NCBI GenBank assembly: GCA_009746045.1
Contig: RPFO01000802.1
Location: 1-52,310, forward strand
DNA length: 52,310 nt
Reading direction: 5' to 3'
Source: Mesostigma viride
Lineage: Eukaryota; Streptophyta; Mesostigmatophyceae; Mesostigmatales; Mesostigmataceae
Part shown: positions 1 through 9,287 of the stretch, piece after piece
Layout of the letters: every line of letters starts with the position of its first letter
Numbering within the stretch: position 1 is the stretch's first letter
Position numbers and translations under genes: made by a program
The notes under the pieces: model-generated
The model's input: only the letters and a program-made list of their open reading frames with translations
Database searches by the model: none
Told to the model about the DNA's origin: nothing

Positions 1-453
1 TAGGGGGGGTGCTGGCATGCATAAATACCTAGGGGGGGTGCTGGCATGCATAAATACCTAGGGGGGTGCTGGCATGCATAAATACCTAGGGGGGGTGCTG
101 GCATGCATAAATACCTAGGGGGGGGTGCTGGCATGCATAAATACCTAGGGGGGGTGCTGGCATGCATAAATACCTAGGGGGGGGTGCTGGCATGCATAAA
201 TACCTAGGGGGGTGCTGGCATGCATAAATACCTAGGGGGGTGCTGGCATGCATAAATACCTAGGGGGTGCTGGCATGCATAAATACCAATATACCAGGGG
301 GGGGTGCTGGCATGCATAAATACCTAGGGGGGGGTGCTGGCATGCATAAATACGTCGGGTGGGGTGCTGGCATGCATAAATACCTAGGGGGGGTGCTGGC
401 ATGCATAAATACCTAGGGGGGGGTGCTGGCGTGCATAAATACCTAGGGGGGGG

Positions 454-643
454 GCTGCCATTCGTACCTTTTTTTCTTTTTTTATTTTTAAGCCGGCCTG
501 GGGCAGCGGCGGCGGGTGGACGAAAACTGATAGCGTTCCCGTTTGTGCATCCCGTGACCACCGGCCACCAAACGGAGGCACGACACCAAGGCAGATCAAG
601 CACCAAAGGAAGCAGCAAGGACGTTGACGTTATTAACCAAGAA
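454..643. repeat. ~190 bp spacer embedded in the minisatellite, copy 1
   Basis: A unique-looking block starting GCTGCCATTCGTACC, with a T-rich tract, a GCGGCGG tract and an end reading ACCAAGAATGGGGG. It replaces minisatellite units and recurs twice more with only a few differences. ORFs of about 80 codons cross it on both strands, but they begin and end inside repeats and match no family I know. It is best read as part of a higher-order repeat. Confidence 0.9.
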
Positions 644-974
644 TGGGGGTGCTGGCATGCATAAATACCTAGGGGGGGGTGCTGGCATGCATAAATACCT
701 AGGGGGGTGCTGGCATGCATAAATACCTAGGGGGGGGGCTGGCATGCATAAATACCTAGGGGGGGGCTGGCATGCATAAATACCTAGGGGGGGGTGCTGG
801 CATGCATAAATACCTAGGGGGGGTGCTGGCATGCATAAATACCTAGGGGGGGGGCTGGCATGCATAAATACGTCGGGGGGGTCGCTGGCATGCATAAATA
901 AATACCTAGGGGGGGTGCTGGCATGCATAAATACCTAGGGGGGGTGCTGGCATGCATAAATACCTAGGGGGGGG

Positions 975-1165
975 GCTGCCATTCGTACCTTTTTTTCTTT
1001 TTTTATTTTTAAGCCGGCCTGGGGCAGCGGCGGCGGGTGGACGAAAACTGATAGCATTCCCGTTCGTGCATCCCGTGACCACCGGCCACCAAACGGAGGC
1101 ACGACACCAAGGCAGATCAAGCACCAAAGGAAGCAGCAAGGACGTTGACGTTATTAACCAAGAAT
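975..1165. repeat. ~190 bp spacer, copy 2
   Basis: Nearly identical to the block at 454-643. Visible changes are single substitutions, for example GCATTCCCGTTCG here against GCGTTCCCGTTTG there. The same flanks on each side suggest it spread together with adjoining minisatellite units, not by separate insertion. Confidence 0.9.
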
Positions 1166-1837
1166 GGGGGTGCTGGCATGCATCAATACCTAGGGGGGGT
1201 GCTGGCATGCATAAATACATGTGGGGGGTGCTGGCATGCATAAATACCTAGGGGGGGGGCTGGCATGCATAAATACGTCGGGGGGGTCGCTGGCATGCAT
1301 AAATACGTCGGGTGGGGTGCTGGCATGCATAAATACCTAGGGGGGTGCTGGCATGCATAAATACCTAGGGGGGGTGCTGGCATGCATAAATACCGAGGGG
1401 GGGGGCTGGCATGCATAAATACCTAGGGGGGGTGCTGGCATGCATAAATACCTAGGGGGGGGCTGGCATGCATAAATACGTCGGGGGGTCGCTGGCATGC
1501 ATAAATACGTCGGGTGGGGTGCTGGCATGCATAAATACCTAGGGGGGGTGCTGGCATGCATAAATACCTAGGGGGGGGCTGGCATGCATAAATACCTAGG
1601 GGGGGGCTGGCATGCATAAATACCTAGGGGGGGTGCTGGCATGCATAAATACCTAGGGGGGGGGCTGGCATGCATAAATACCGAGGGGGGGTGCTGGCAT
1701 GCATAAATACCTAGGGGGGGTGCAGGCATGCATAAATACCGAGGGGGGGTGCTGGCATGCATAAATACCTAGGGGGGGTGCTGGCATGCATAAATACCTA
1801 GGGGGGGTGCTGGCATGCATAAATACCTAGGGGGGGG

Positions 1838-2030
1838 GCTGCCATTCGTACCTTTTTTTCTTTTTTTATTTTTAAGCCGGCCTGGGGCAGCGGCGGCGGG
1901 TGGAGGAAAACTGATAGCGTTCCCGTTTGTGCATCCCGTGACCACCGGCCACCAAACGGAGGCACGACACCAAGGCGGATCAAGCACCAAAGGAAGCAGC
2001 AAGGACGTTGACGTTATTAACCAAGAATGG
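1838..2030. repeat. ~190 bp spacer, copy 3
   Basis: Third near-identical copy, with small changes such as GTGGAGGAAAACTG in place of GTGGACGAAAACTG and GCGGATCAAG in place of GCAGATCAAG. Copies 1 and 2 are about 520 bp apart and copies 2 and 3 about 860 bp apart, so the higher-order period is not fixed. Confidence 0.9.
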
Positions 2031-2595
2031 GGGTGCTGGCATGCATAAATACGTCGGGTGGGGTGCTGGCATGCATAAATACCTAGGGGGGTCGCTGGCA
2101 TGCATTAATACGTCGGGGGGTGCTGGCATGCATAAATACCGAGGGGGGGTGCTGGCATGCATAAATACATGTGGGGGGTGCTGGCATGCATAAATACCGA
2201 GGGGGGGGTGCTGGCATGGATTAATACGTCGGGGGGTGCTGGCATGCATAAATACCGAGGGGGGGTGCTGGCATGCATAAATACATGTGGGGGGTGCTGG
2301 CATGCATAAATACCGAGGGGGGGTGCTGGCATGCATAAATACCTAGGGGGGGTGCTGGCATGCATAAATACCTAGGGTGGGGTGCTGGCATGCATAAATA
2401 CCGAGGGGGGGTGCTGGCATGCATAAATACCGAGGGGGGGTGCTGGCATGCATAAATACCTAGGGGGGGTGCTGGCATGCATAAATACCTAGGGTGGGGT
2501 GCTGGCATGCATAAATACCGAGGGGGGGTGCTGGCATGCATAAATACCTAGGGGGGGTGCTGGCATGCATGAAAAAAGGTGGTGGGGTGCTGGCA

Positions 2596-2740
2596 TGCAT
2601 AAATACATGTGGTGTGGTGCCGCCATGCATAAATACATGTGCCAGCAAACCTGAGCTGCAAGGGAGCGAGAAAACCAAGAAAAAAAGCACGCAACACACC
2701 ACGCGTCGTACCTTTTTATAGATGTTTCTTTTTTTTTATG
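2596..2740. repeat. ~145 bp direct repeat, left copy
   Basis: Begins with a last degenerate minisatellite unit (GCATGCATAAATACATGTGG) and continues through a CAAACCTGAGCTGCAAGG segment to CGTACCTTTTTATAG and a T9 run. The same stretch returns at 2921-3066 almost unchanged. The T-rich end resembles the opening of the ~190 bp spacers. Confidence 0.88.
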
Positions 2741-2920
2741 GGGCCGGCCGGGGGCGGCGGTGCCGGCAAAAATGAAGCTAGTGACACCGCGCAGATGACG
2801 CCGTGAACATGTCGCGTTGTACCGTAGAAGATACGAACAAAAAACAAAACACGAAAAAAGAGAGGCGGACCGCATATGACAGGGACGAAAAAAAGTCAGA
2901 CACACAGCCTGTGTTATCTG

Positions 2921-3066
2921 GCATGCATAAATACATGTGGTGTGGTGCCGGCATGCATAAATACATGTGCCAGCAAACCTGAGCTGCAAGGGAGCGAGAA
3001 AACCAAGAAAAAAAGCACGCAACACACCACGCGTCGTACCTTTTTATAGATGTTTCTTTTTTTTTA
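2921..3066. repeat. ~145 bp direct repeat, right copy
   Basis: Direct duplicate of 2596-2740, with a change in GTGCCGGC against GTGCCGCC. It runs straight into a diverged ~190 bp spacer, so the unit [degenerate minisatellite + this segment + spacer] appears to have duplicated as a block before decaying. Confidence 0.88.
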
Positions 3067-3079
3067 TCCTTGTCCTTCG

Positions 3080-3222
3080 GGGGCAGCGGCGGCGGGTGGA
3101 AGAAAACTGATAGCGTTGTTGTGCATCCCGTGACCACCGGCCACCAAACGGAGGCACGACACCAAGGCAGATCAAGCACCAAAGGAAGCAGCAAAACATC
3201 AACGTTAGTAACCAAGAATGGG
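3080..3222. repeat. Diverged fourth copy of the ~190 bp spacer
   Basis: Shares GGGCAGCGGCGGCGGGTGGA, GTGCATCCCGTGACCACC and GGAGGCACGACACCAAGG with the three clean copies but has small deletions (GCGTTGTTGTGC) and ends ACCAAGAATGGGAG before leaving the repeat. It marks the right edge of the minisatellite domain. Confidence 0.85.
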
Positions 3223-3800
3223 AGCCGGGGGAAAGATCATACGGCGCTGCCATGGCAAGAAAACCCAGCAACCCAGCAACGCAGCTATGGCGCAACCCAG
3301 AAACGAAAACATTTGCGACAGCCTGCTTCAATAATGCTTGGATTCACACAAATGAACAAGTGGGGCTTACCAATCCAATCGATGGTCTCGGCTTGCTCGC
3401 AAATCCCTGCAACCAAACGAGAACCGACAAAAACACTTACACTCCCCCGTCAGCGACCGGCACCACGACACCAAAAAAGCGACGAAATTATCTATCTCAC
3501 ACTCCCCCGTCATCGAGCTGCTTGTGGACAACTATCTGTCAAAAGCATCCATGTACATACACCGCCATTGCTCACCTCTTTTCACACTCTTCGGCTGCAC
3601 ACAATGGCGTTGCTCAGTCGAATATGGCTGTCGGGTTGCTAATATCGTTGTCACTTTCGGCCGATGTCGCGAATACCCGCCGTTGATGCTCGGGTGCAAG
3701 GTGCATCCACGGTGTCGGTCTTCCAGGAGGGCTGGAAAGCGCCAACGCAGCACCTGCAATTCAAATTCCCTGGTGCTGGTATGCCGACGCGCAAATGGAA
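3223..3800. other. Unassigned sequence, no gene recognised
   Basis: Two overlapping plus-strand ORFs of 190 and 144 codons start in or beside the degenerate spacer and continue here. Neither shows a domain, a signal peptide or convincing coding bias. The phrase CACTCCCCCGTCA recurs at about 3440 and 3502. I see no RNA gene or transposon end. Confidence 0.5.
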
Positions 3801-3802
3801 TG

Positions 3803-3884
3803 GCGCGGCGCCTAAAAGGCGCCGCGCGCGGGAAAAAAATTTACGCGCCAAACGATATGGCGCGGCGCCGGGACGGCGCCGCGC
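3803..3884. repeat. Pair of identical 10 bp GC hairpins
   Basis: The stem GCGCGGCGCC/GGCGCCGCGC occurs twice, at 3803-3827 with loop TAAAA and at 3860-3884 with loop GGGAC. Both are preceded by ATGG or AATGG. More GCGCC-rich palindromes follow (GCGCCATATATGGCGC at 3948-3963 and GTGGCGCCAC near 3984). The cluster lies 150-300 bp upstream of a TATA-like box. It could be a regulatory region or the remains of foldback DNA. Confidence 0.8.
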
Positions 3885-4107
3885 TGAAAAATACTTGCAG
3901 TCGCAACTGTGACGTGGCGCTGCAGACCACACGGTAGGGAATTCGCAGCGCCATATATGGCGCCACGCCGACTCCTGACGCCGTGTGGCGCCACATGGAC
4001 GCGGCGCTGCACACAGCTCGAGCCCATTTTTTCACATTCCTGCTACCTGATTGGACGCCTGGCGGAGGAAGCTTTTCACGGCGCGACGCCGAGGGGCTTC
4101 AAAAACG

Positions 4108-4115
4108 TATATAAG
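4108..4115 (+). promoter_or_regulatory. TATA-like box
   Basis: TATATAAG, followed about 30 bp later by a stretch that ends in a B-box-like motif and a T8 run. The spacing would suit transcription starting near 4138. No start site can be read from the sequence. Confidence 0.35.
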
Positions 4116-4137
4116 CAGGCAAAATTTCTCCGAAATT

Positions 4138-4284
4138 TAATGAACGAGCGCGACGCGGAGACCATGCTAGTGTGCGGAACTGGTGAACCACACCGGTACG
4201 GGACAGATTCTTGGCTGATCCTCGTAGTACCTCGTGAACACGTCTAGTAGGCCCGGGTTCAACTCCCGTCGTAACATTTTTTTT
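4138..4284 (+). other. Possible Pol III-type unit (tRNA-like or SINE-like)
   Basis: An A-box-like TGGCTGATC near 4212 and a B-box-like GGTTCAACTCC at 4256-4266 are about 44 bp apart, the spacing found in tRNA genes, and a T8 run at 4277-4284 could terminate Pol III. The T arm pairs in four of five positions. I find no 7 bp acceptor stem matching CGTAACA, so this is not an intact tRNA. A decayed tRNA-derived SINE or another small Pol III RNA is possible, and chance cannot be excluded. Confidence 0.25.
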
Positions 4285-4785
4285 GGGTTGGTGTGGCAAG
4301 CCTATAAAGCAATCCGCAAACCACTACACGGCTGGTAAGATTTAATATAATTAGCAACCTAATAGCTATATCAAAAATGTTTATGGGCATGGAAATTTTT
4401 AATATGTTGATATTAGACTGCAATGAAACGAATATGCAACCTGCCCCCCTATGTTTAATACAATTATTATTATTATTTGTGGCATGAATATAATAATTGT
4501 GTGAAATACAATGCTATGTGCAATATATTGCTGGTATGCCATGCAATTGTAACCAACAGGTGCAAGACCAAAAGGCGTCTTCAGGGCCCACCTGCTGCGA
4601 ACAAGAGCTATGGCGGCAAGAGGTGCGTGCAGGGTTACGGATTTACGGGGTTGTTGACCACCAAATTTGTTGTTACGTGTGTTATGGAAACATTTCAGTC
4701 GAATTTCTGGGTTCCAACGGTCGTTAAGGTTATAAAAAGTGCGTTGGGATTCGGAAATTCACATCCTGGCGTGTAAAAAATGCAG
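4285..4785. other. AT-rich spacer with a possible upstream exon
   Basis: AT-rich to about 4480. Between 4561 and 4620 a short open stretch lies between AACCAACAG (acceptor-like) and CAAGAG|GTGCGT (donor-like). It could be an upstream exon of the DDE gene, but it is too short to test by eye. CCAACGGTCGTTAAGG near 4713 looks like a decayed first copy of the 62 bp array motif. Confidence 0.35.
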
Positions 4786-5337
4786 GTGTTGGCGAGTTTT
4801 CGGCCCGCTTTCAGGGGTCCAACGGCCGTTGGGTGTCTAAAATGCATGCGTTAGCGTGTTTCCGGCCCGCTTTCAGGGGCCCAACGGCCGTTGGACGTCG
4901 AAAATGCATGTGTTGGCGTGTTTTCGGCCCGCTTTCAGGGGTCCAACGGCCGTTGGGTGTCGAAAATGCATGTAAAGGGCGTGTTTCAGGCCCACTTTCA
5001 GGGGTCCAACGGCCGTTGGGTGTAGAAAATGCATGTGTTGGCGTGTTTTCGGCCCGCTTTCAGGGGTCCAACGGCCGTTGGGTGTCGAAAATGCATGTGT
5101 TGGCGTGTTTCAGGCCCACTTTCAGGGGTCCAACGGCCGTTGGGTGTCGAAAATGCATGTGTTGGCGTGTTTTCGGCCCGCTTTCTGGGGTCCAACGGCC
5201 GTTGGGTGTCGAAAATGCATGTGTTGGCGTGTTTCAGGCCCACTTTCGGGGGTCCAACGGCCGTTGGGTGTCGAAAATGCATGTGTTGGCGTGTTTCAGG
5301 CGTACTTTCAGGGGTCCAACGGCCGTTGGGACCTACA
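4786..5337. repeat. Nine-copy 62 bp array carrying CCAACGGCCGTTGG
   Basis: The 14 bp perfect palindrome CCAACGGCCGTTGG starts at 4819, 4881, 4943, 5006, 5068, 5130, 5192, 5254 and 5316, a period of 62 bp with one of 63. Between palindromes are a GGTGTCGAAAATGCATG segment and a GTTGGCGTG segment followed by a pyrimidine-rich CTTTCAGGGG stretch that resembles a 3' splice site. The palindrome is unchanged in all nine units while the rest varies. The array ends about 70 bp before the DDE-gene ORF. ORFs read through it in several frames and are not credible genes. Confidence 0.95.
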
Positions 5338-5399
5338 AATTGGGTAATTGTTGGAAAGCAATAATTTGATAAAAAGTCAAAACTTCGTCTGGATTCTGT

Positions 5400-6566
5400 A
5401 TGCGCGCGGATGCAGGTGAAGCGCACAACAAAGACCTAAGTCTCAAGTACGTCGAGATCAAGGGCAACCAACTTGCCCTCGACATGGCCAGCGCAATGGA
5501 ATACTTGCTGAAGGACAACAATCACAAGACTGAAAACACGAAAACTGCAGTAGGCTTGAGGGCGCTTGAGCGGCTGCCAGGTGCGGTTGTGAAGGTTATG
5601 GGGAAACAGTACCGCCCTGCGCTGAAAAGAAAGGCGTCGGAGTCCTTCGCTCAGGAGGTTGTCGCTAATATCGTGCAAGGTTTCCAGGAATTGGGCAAGT
5701 CGGATGAGCACAGGAACGCGAAGTGCGCTGTGCTGTCAATGTGCTTGGGAAAGGACGGCATGAACAATCAAGGGCATTGCACTCTCGCGCGGCTGCTTCA
5801 CGTCACGCCCAAGGATATCCAGACCGCAAGGGGAATGAGGATGGGGGGCGACCTTCCCGCCCTGAAGGCGCCCCCTCGTGCTTTACGGTCGGACAAGTTT
5901 CCGGAGGAGGTCAAAGACATCGTCGGGAGTTACTGGTTGTCAGACCTAAACACGAGGGCGTCTCCCAACCATAAGGACGTGGTCAATGAGTTCGAAAGGA
6001 AGGGAAACGCCAGGATCCTCATTTCCTCCCAGGGCGGAAGGTACTATTTGGACTCGCTTGAAACGATTTACAAGCGGTTCTGTTCTGACGCGTCGCCGTA
6101 CAAGGGAGGTATCGTGACGACTGCGGACGGGACAAGGTACAAGGTGGGGTACACGAAGTTCGTGGAGTTCATGCCCAAGTGCGTAAAGGGCGTGTGGAAG
6201 GACCGGGACTTGTGCGCATGCGAAAAGCACGTCGTCTTCGAGTCTCTGCTCTCTGCCTTCGCCAAAGGCGTCAAGGAGTTGAAGAGCACGCTGGAGATCG
6301 AGGAGAGGGAGGGTATCCCTTCCGTGCCTGACAATGCCCATGATTTCGTTCGACGTTTCACCTGCCACAGGGCTGAGAGGGGGGAGGGGGGGCAAGGAGG
6401 GGGGAGGACGGGCGGCCCGTTCGTTAACGTCCCAATGAACTGCTTGGAAGGGACGTGCAACGAGTGTGGGATTTCCGAGTTCATCGTGACGGACCAGATG
6501 AAGGGGTGGACAAAGAAGTACACGTGGTTCGACTTCATAAAGGAGGGCACAGCGCCCCGTGGGACG
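5400..6566 (+). CDS. DDE-like gene, exon 1 (N-terminal and Cys/His region)
   Basis: An open frame of 389 codons ends exactly at the donor ACG|GTAAGC. The first Met is at 5400, but ATGCAG|GTGAAG at 5415 could be a splice acceptor, in which case the exon starts at 5416 and more coding sequence lies upstream. Residues 1-210 look helical and charged. A Cys/His cluster follows, with DLCACEKH near residue 275 and CLEGTCNEC near residue 350, a probable zinc-binding element ahead of the catalytic core. A short Gly-rich insert (residues 330-341) separates the two. Codon use is even and the frame is clean, unlike the decayed LINEs nearby. Confidence 0.7.
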
Positions 6567-6585
6567 GTAAGCATGTATATCGGCA

Positions 6586-6600
6586 TCGTTGAATATATAT
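6586..6600. repeat. LINE target-site copy, left
   Basis: TCGTTGAATATATAT lies directly before the plus-strand LINE. The same 15 bp stand at 13410-13424 beyond the minus-strand LINE, and a version with two mismatches (TCAATGAATATATAT) is at 10771-10785 between the two LINEs. Confidence 0.75.
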
Positions 6601-6622
6601 TGAGCTGAGCGCGGGTGCGGCC

Positions 6623-7209
6623 GTGCCCGCCATCTTGCACGATGTGCTCGAGCTTGCGGGCATCCCCCATGTCTGGCACCCTGCTGGTCCGCGCCGCCGT
6701 CTTCTCTCCGCCGATGAGATCGCCCGACTGCCGAGCTGGGAGCTGGGGTGGGACGCGGCGCCCGCCCACTACGGGCCGGCCCACTTGGTGGATGTCACTG
6801 CCAGCGGCCCCTCCTGCCCCATCTGCTTGGACCTGCCTCGCCCTGGTGACGGTCTCTGCCGCCTCCCTGCTTGCGGCCACGTCTTCCATCAAGCTTGCAT
6901 CGCCACGAGCTTGCACACGACCTCCGCCACCTGCCCCCTTTGCCGGGCCGCGGTCCTTTCCCCCTTGCCTCCTGGCGTTCTCCCGCTGGGGCCCTCGCCC
7001 GTGTCCGTGCGCCGCCAGTCCCACGCGCCTGCCCCGACACCTGCCTCCCCTGTGCGTGGTCGTGGGTCGCGCGCCGGCTTGGCTGCCTCCTCCAGCGCCC
7101 CCCTCCCGGCCGTGGGGGCCGTCCCCGCGCCGGTCTTGTCCTCGGCTGCCACGAGCCCTGCTGACCGCCCGGCGGCCGGCCCCGCCCTGGGTTCCGCTGC
7201 AGCTGTAGT
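6623..7209 (+). pseudogene. LINE N-terminal segment with RING-H2 finger
   Basis: The frame opens with MPAILHDVLELAG and carries a RING-H2 pattern at about residues 65-107: CPIC, then CGHVFHQAC, then CPLC, with Cys/His spacing as in E3 ubiquitin-ligase RING domains. A long Pro/Ala-rich linker follows until the frame is cut by the palindrome arm at 7210. RING fingers are uncommon in LINE proteins. The domain may bind nucleic acid or protein partners, or act on ubiquitin; the sequence does not say which. The Met at 6623 is the first available, not a proven start. Confidence 0.7.
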
Positions 7210-7316
7210 AGTTACGTTAAACAGTGCCGGAACCTTTTGCCGCCTGAGGCAAATCGGGCCGGAACACTATTTTGCCCGGAATAACCACTTCCGAGCACCC
7301 AAGTTAATTCGGCCGA
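7210..7316 (+). mobile_element. Single arm of palindrome P inside the LINE
   Basis: It starts AGTTACGTTAAACAGTGCCG and ends at TTAATTCGGCCGA, the centre of the palindrome, then returns to LINE sequence. It matches one arm of the 206 bp P units found from 23.8 kb onward, in the CGGGCCGGAAC variant. The second arm is missing. The arm has no in-frame stop and shifts the LINE frame. No target duplication is evident, as expected if half the element was lost. Confidence 0.9.
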
Positions 7317-8214
7317 TGGCTTCCATTATTGCCAAGTCGATGGTCCCCTTGGTGACCCGTGTGGCGCGCGCCTGCCCAACCGGAATTCGTTGCTGGTGCA
7401 CATTCGGGCTTCCCACCCCCACATCACGGAGGCCGCCATGCGCGCCATGGACTGCTACCGCTGCCCGGCAGCCCATTGCCAGCGGATTTTTTCGATCCAC
7501 GGGCGGTACCAGCATGAGCGGCAGTGCCGCCGCCAAACCCCCCAGAACGGCCTGCCCGGCGGCCCGGCGGCCGCACCGGCCTCCCGGTCCGGGGCGGCCC
7601 CTCGGTCGGCCCCTGCCCCTCCACCGGCATCGCAGGGTACGAGCGATCCGGGGGACCTCTCGGCAGGCTGGGCATTCCTGGCCACGCTCCCTTTTGCCGC
7701 CTGTGCGCGCAACCCTTGCATGACGCTCCCGGACGTCCCTCACCGCGCCCGGAGCTTGTTTACGCGCTGCGCCCTGCTTTCCCTGGCCCGGATGCATAGT
7801 CACCCTCTCGACGAACTCGGCCACAAGCTGTTTCTCGTCACCCCCCGGCTCCTCTTAGCGCCGTTGGAGCGGGGCGTGCGTGGCGTACAGGGTGCGGTCA
7901 TCGCTCGCTGCCGGCGGTTCCTCCTCGGGGATTGGGAAGGGCTGTGGGCGCTGCAGCCTCCGGCCTCCACCCGGGTGTCGGGGGCCGCCTCCTTTGCCCG
8001 GGTGGAAGCTGACGTCATGCGGTTGGTGAAGGTAGGTGAATTGAGCCGGGCCATGCAAAAGCTTGAACTGACCGCGTTGGCTCCCTCCACTCCCCCGACC
8101 CTGCAGGCTTTGCGCGACCTTCACCCCGACGAACCGGCCTTTGCGGTGCCCGCCCCGGCCCCCCCCCGCCCCCGCCTATTGTCCTGGACCTGGACATCTT
8201 CACGGCTGTGCTGA
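7317..8214 (+). pseudogene. LINE zinc-finger and linker region
   Basis: In the frame read at 7390, a C-x12-H-x4-H segment ending HIRASH is followed by a C2HC finger (CPAAHC, then H-x3-C ending QHERQC). Nucleic-acid-binding fingers in this place, before the reverse transcriptase, are typical of R2-like LINEs. A Pro/Ala-rich stretch and a helical domain follow. The frame is lost at a C-run (8159-8167), just before the reverse transcriptase. Confidence 0.7.
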
Positions 8215-9287
8215 AGGATCTGCCGAACGCCTCCTCCACCGGCCCCTCAGGCTGGCGCTACGAGCACCTCTCCGTGATGGCGGGCCATGGCGGGGCGACC
8301 GCACTCTTTGAGGCTGCCGCCGACTTGGCCGCGGGGTCCCTGGCCCCCGCGGCGCGCCCTTGGCTGGCTGGGGCACGCCTCATTGCCCTCCTGAAAGACG
8401 ACGTCCCCCGCCTGCTGGCCGCGTTCGTCCCATTGCTTGCGGCGAGTCCTACGCAAGCTGGTGAGTAAGGTCATTTGTCGCCAAAAGGCCCCCGAGTTTC
8501 GCGCCTACTTCTGCCCCAACCGGAGTGATACTGAGGAGTCCGTCGCGGCCCAGCTTGGCGTCGCCACCAAAGGGGGCAGCGACATCATCGTGCACACAGT
8601 TCAGGCCTACCTCGAGACGCATCCGACCCATGTGGCGCTGAAGGTGGATTGCCACAATGCGTTCAATGCTGTCACCAAGGCTAGCATCTTTGAGGCCGTC
8701 GGCGAGGCGTTCCCTGACCTTCTTGCGTGGACAGCAGCCTGCTACGGCGAACCCACTCAACTCTCCTTCCTCATGGAGGATGGGACGTTCGCCGACATCG
8801 CTTCCCGCACGGGAACCCAGCAAGGTGACCCCCTCGGCCCCTTTTACCTGTCTGCCCCGCTGCACAAGGCTCTCCAAGGTGTCCACGCTGCGCACCCGGA
8901 TGTCGTGCTCCTCGCCTACATGGACGATATCCATGCCCTTGGCCCGGCCGACGCTGTGGTTGCCGCCCTGGCTGCCCTTGAAGTGGCCATGGCGGCCATC
9001 AACCTTCGGCTCACCCTCCCCAAGTGTGCAGTCTTTTCGCCCCAGGGGGACTGCTCTGGCTTCCCCGCGGCTATCCCGGGGGCATTGGCGCGGGCGCGTG
9101 GTTTCTCGTGCCTGGGCGTCCCTGTGGGTGACCCTGACTACGTCGAAGAGGAGCTCCGGGCCACCGTGGAACAGCGCACCCATGTCCTTGAGACTTGGGC
9201 GCGCCTCAAGGACCCCCAGACCAAAGGGCTCCTCCTGTGGTTTTGCGCCCACCCGCGGGTGGTTCACTGGCTCCGTGGCGCTCCCCC
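8203..9287 (+). pseudogene. LINE reverse transcriptase
   Basis: Begins around VLKDLPNASSTGPSGWRYEHL, the N-terminal motif shared with the minus-strand LINE. Catalytic motif A is KVDCHNAFN, motif B GTQQGDPLGP and motif C AYMDDI, so the three catalytic aspartates are intact. Frame changes near 8406 and 8451 interrupt RPIACGE|VLRKLVSKVICRQ, and another at the C-run 9282-9287 ends this frame. Activity would be target-primed reverse transcription of the element's own RNA. The catalytic core itself looks undamaged. Confidence 0.88.

Larger units (their letters stand above)
1..2640. repeat. 29-31 bp poly-G / GCATGC minisatellite array
   Basis: Head-to-tail copies of a unit that reads TAG, then six to nine G, then TGCTGGCATGCATAAATACC. 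Length varies almost only through the G run. The four bases before the G run also vary (CTAG, CGTC, CGAG, ATGT), giving sub-variants that are interspersed rather than clustered. Each unit holds the overlapping palindromes GCATGC and ATGCAT. ORFs here, on both strands, are short low-complexity repeats of MHAS/YLCMPAPP type and are not genes. The array runs off the left edge, so its full size is unknown. Confidence 0.97.

Noticed and set aside
232-1762. Minus-strand ORFs of 64-162 codons in the poly-G array
   Set aside because: Repetitive MHAS/YLCMPAPP peptides in several frames; products of the minisatellite.
4477-4776. 99-codon ORF upstream of the 62 bp array
   Set aside because: AT-rich start, no domain, crosses putative splice signals, and a second ORF of similar length overlaps it in another frame.
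6068-7024. 318-codon minus-strand ORF
   Set aside because: Antisense shadow spanning DDE exon 1 and the LINE RING region; no domain.
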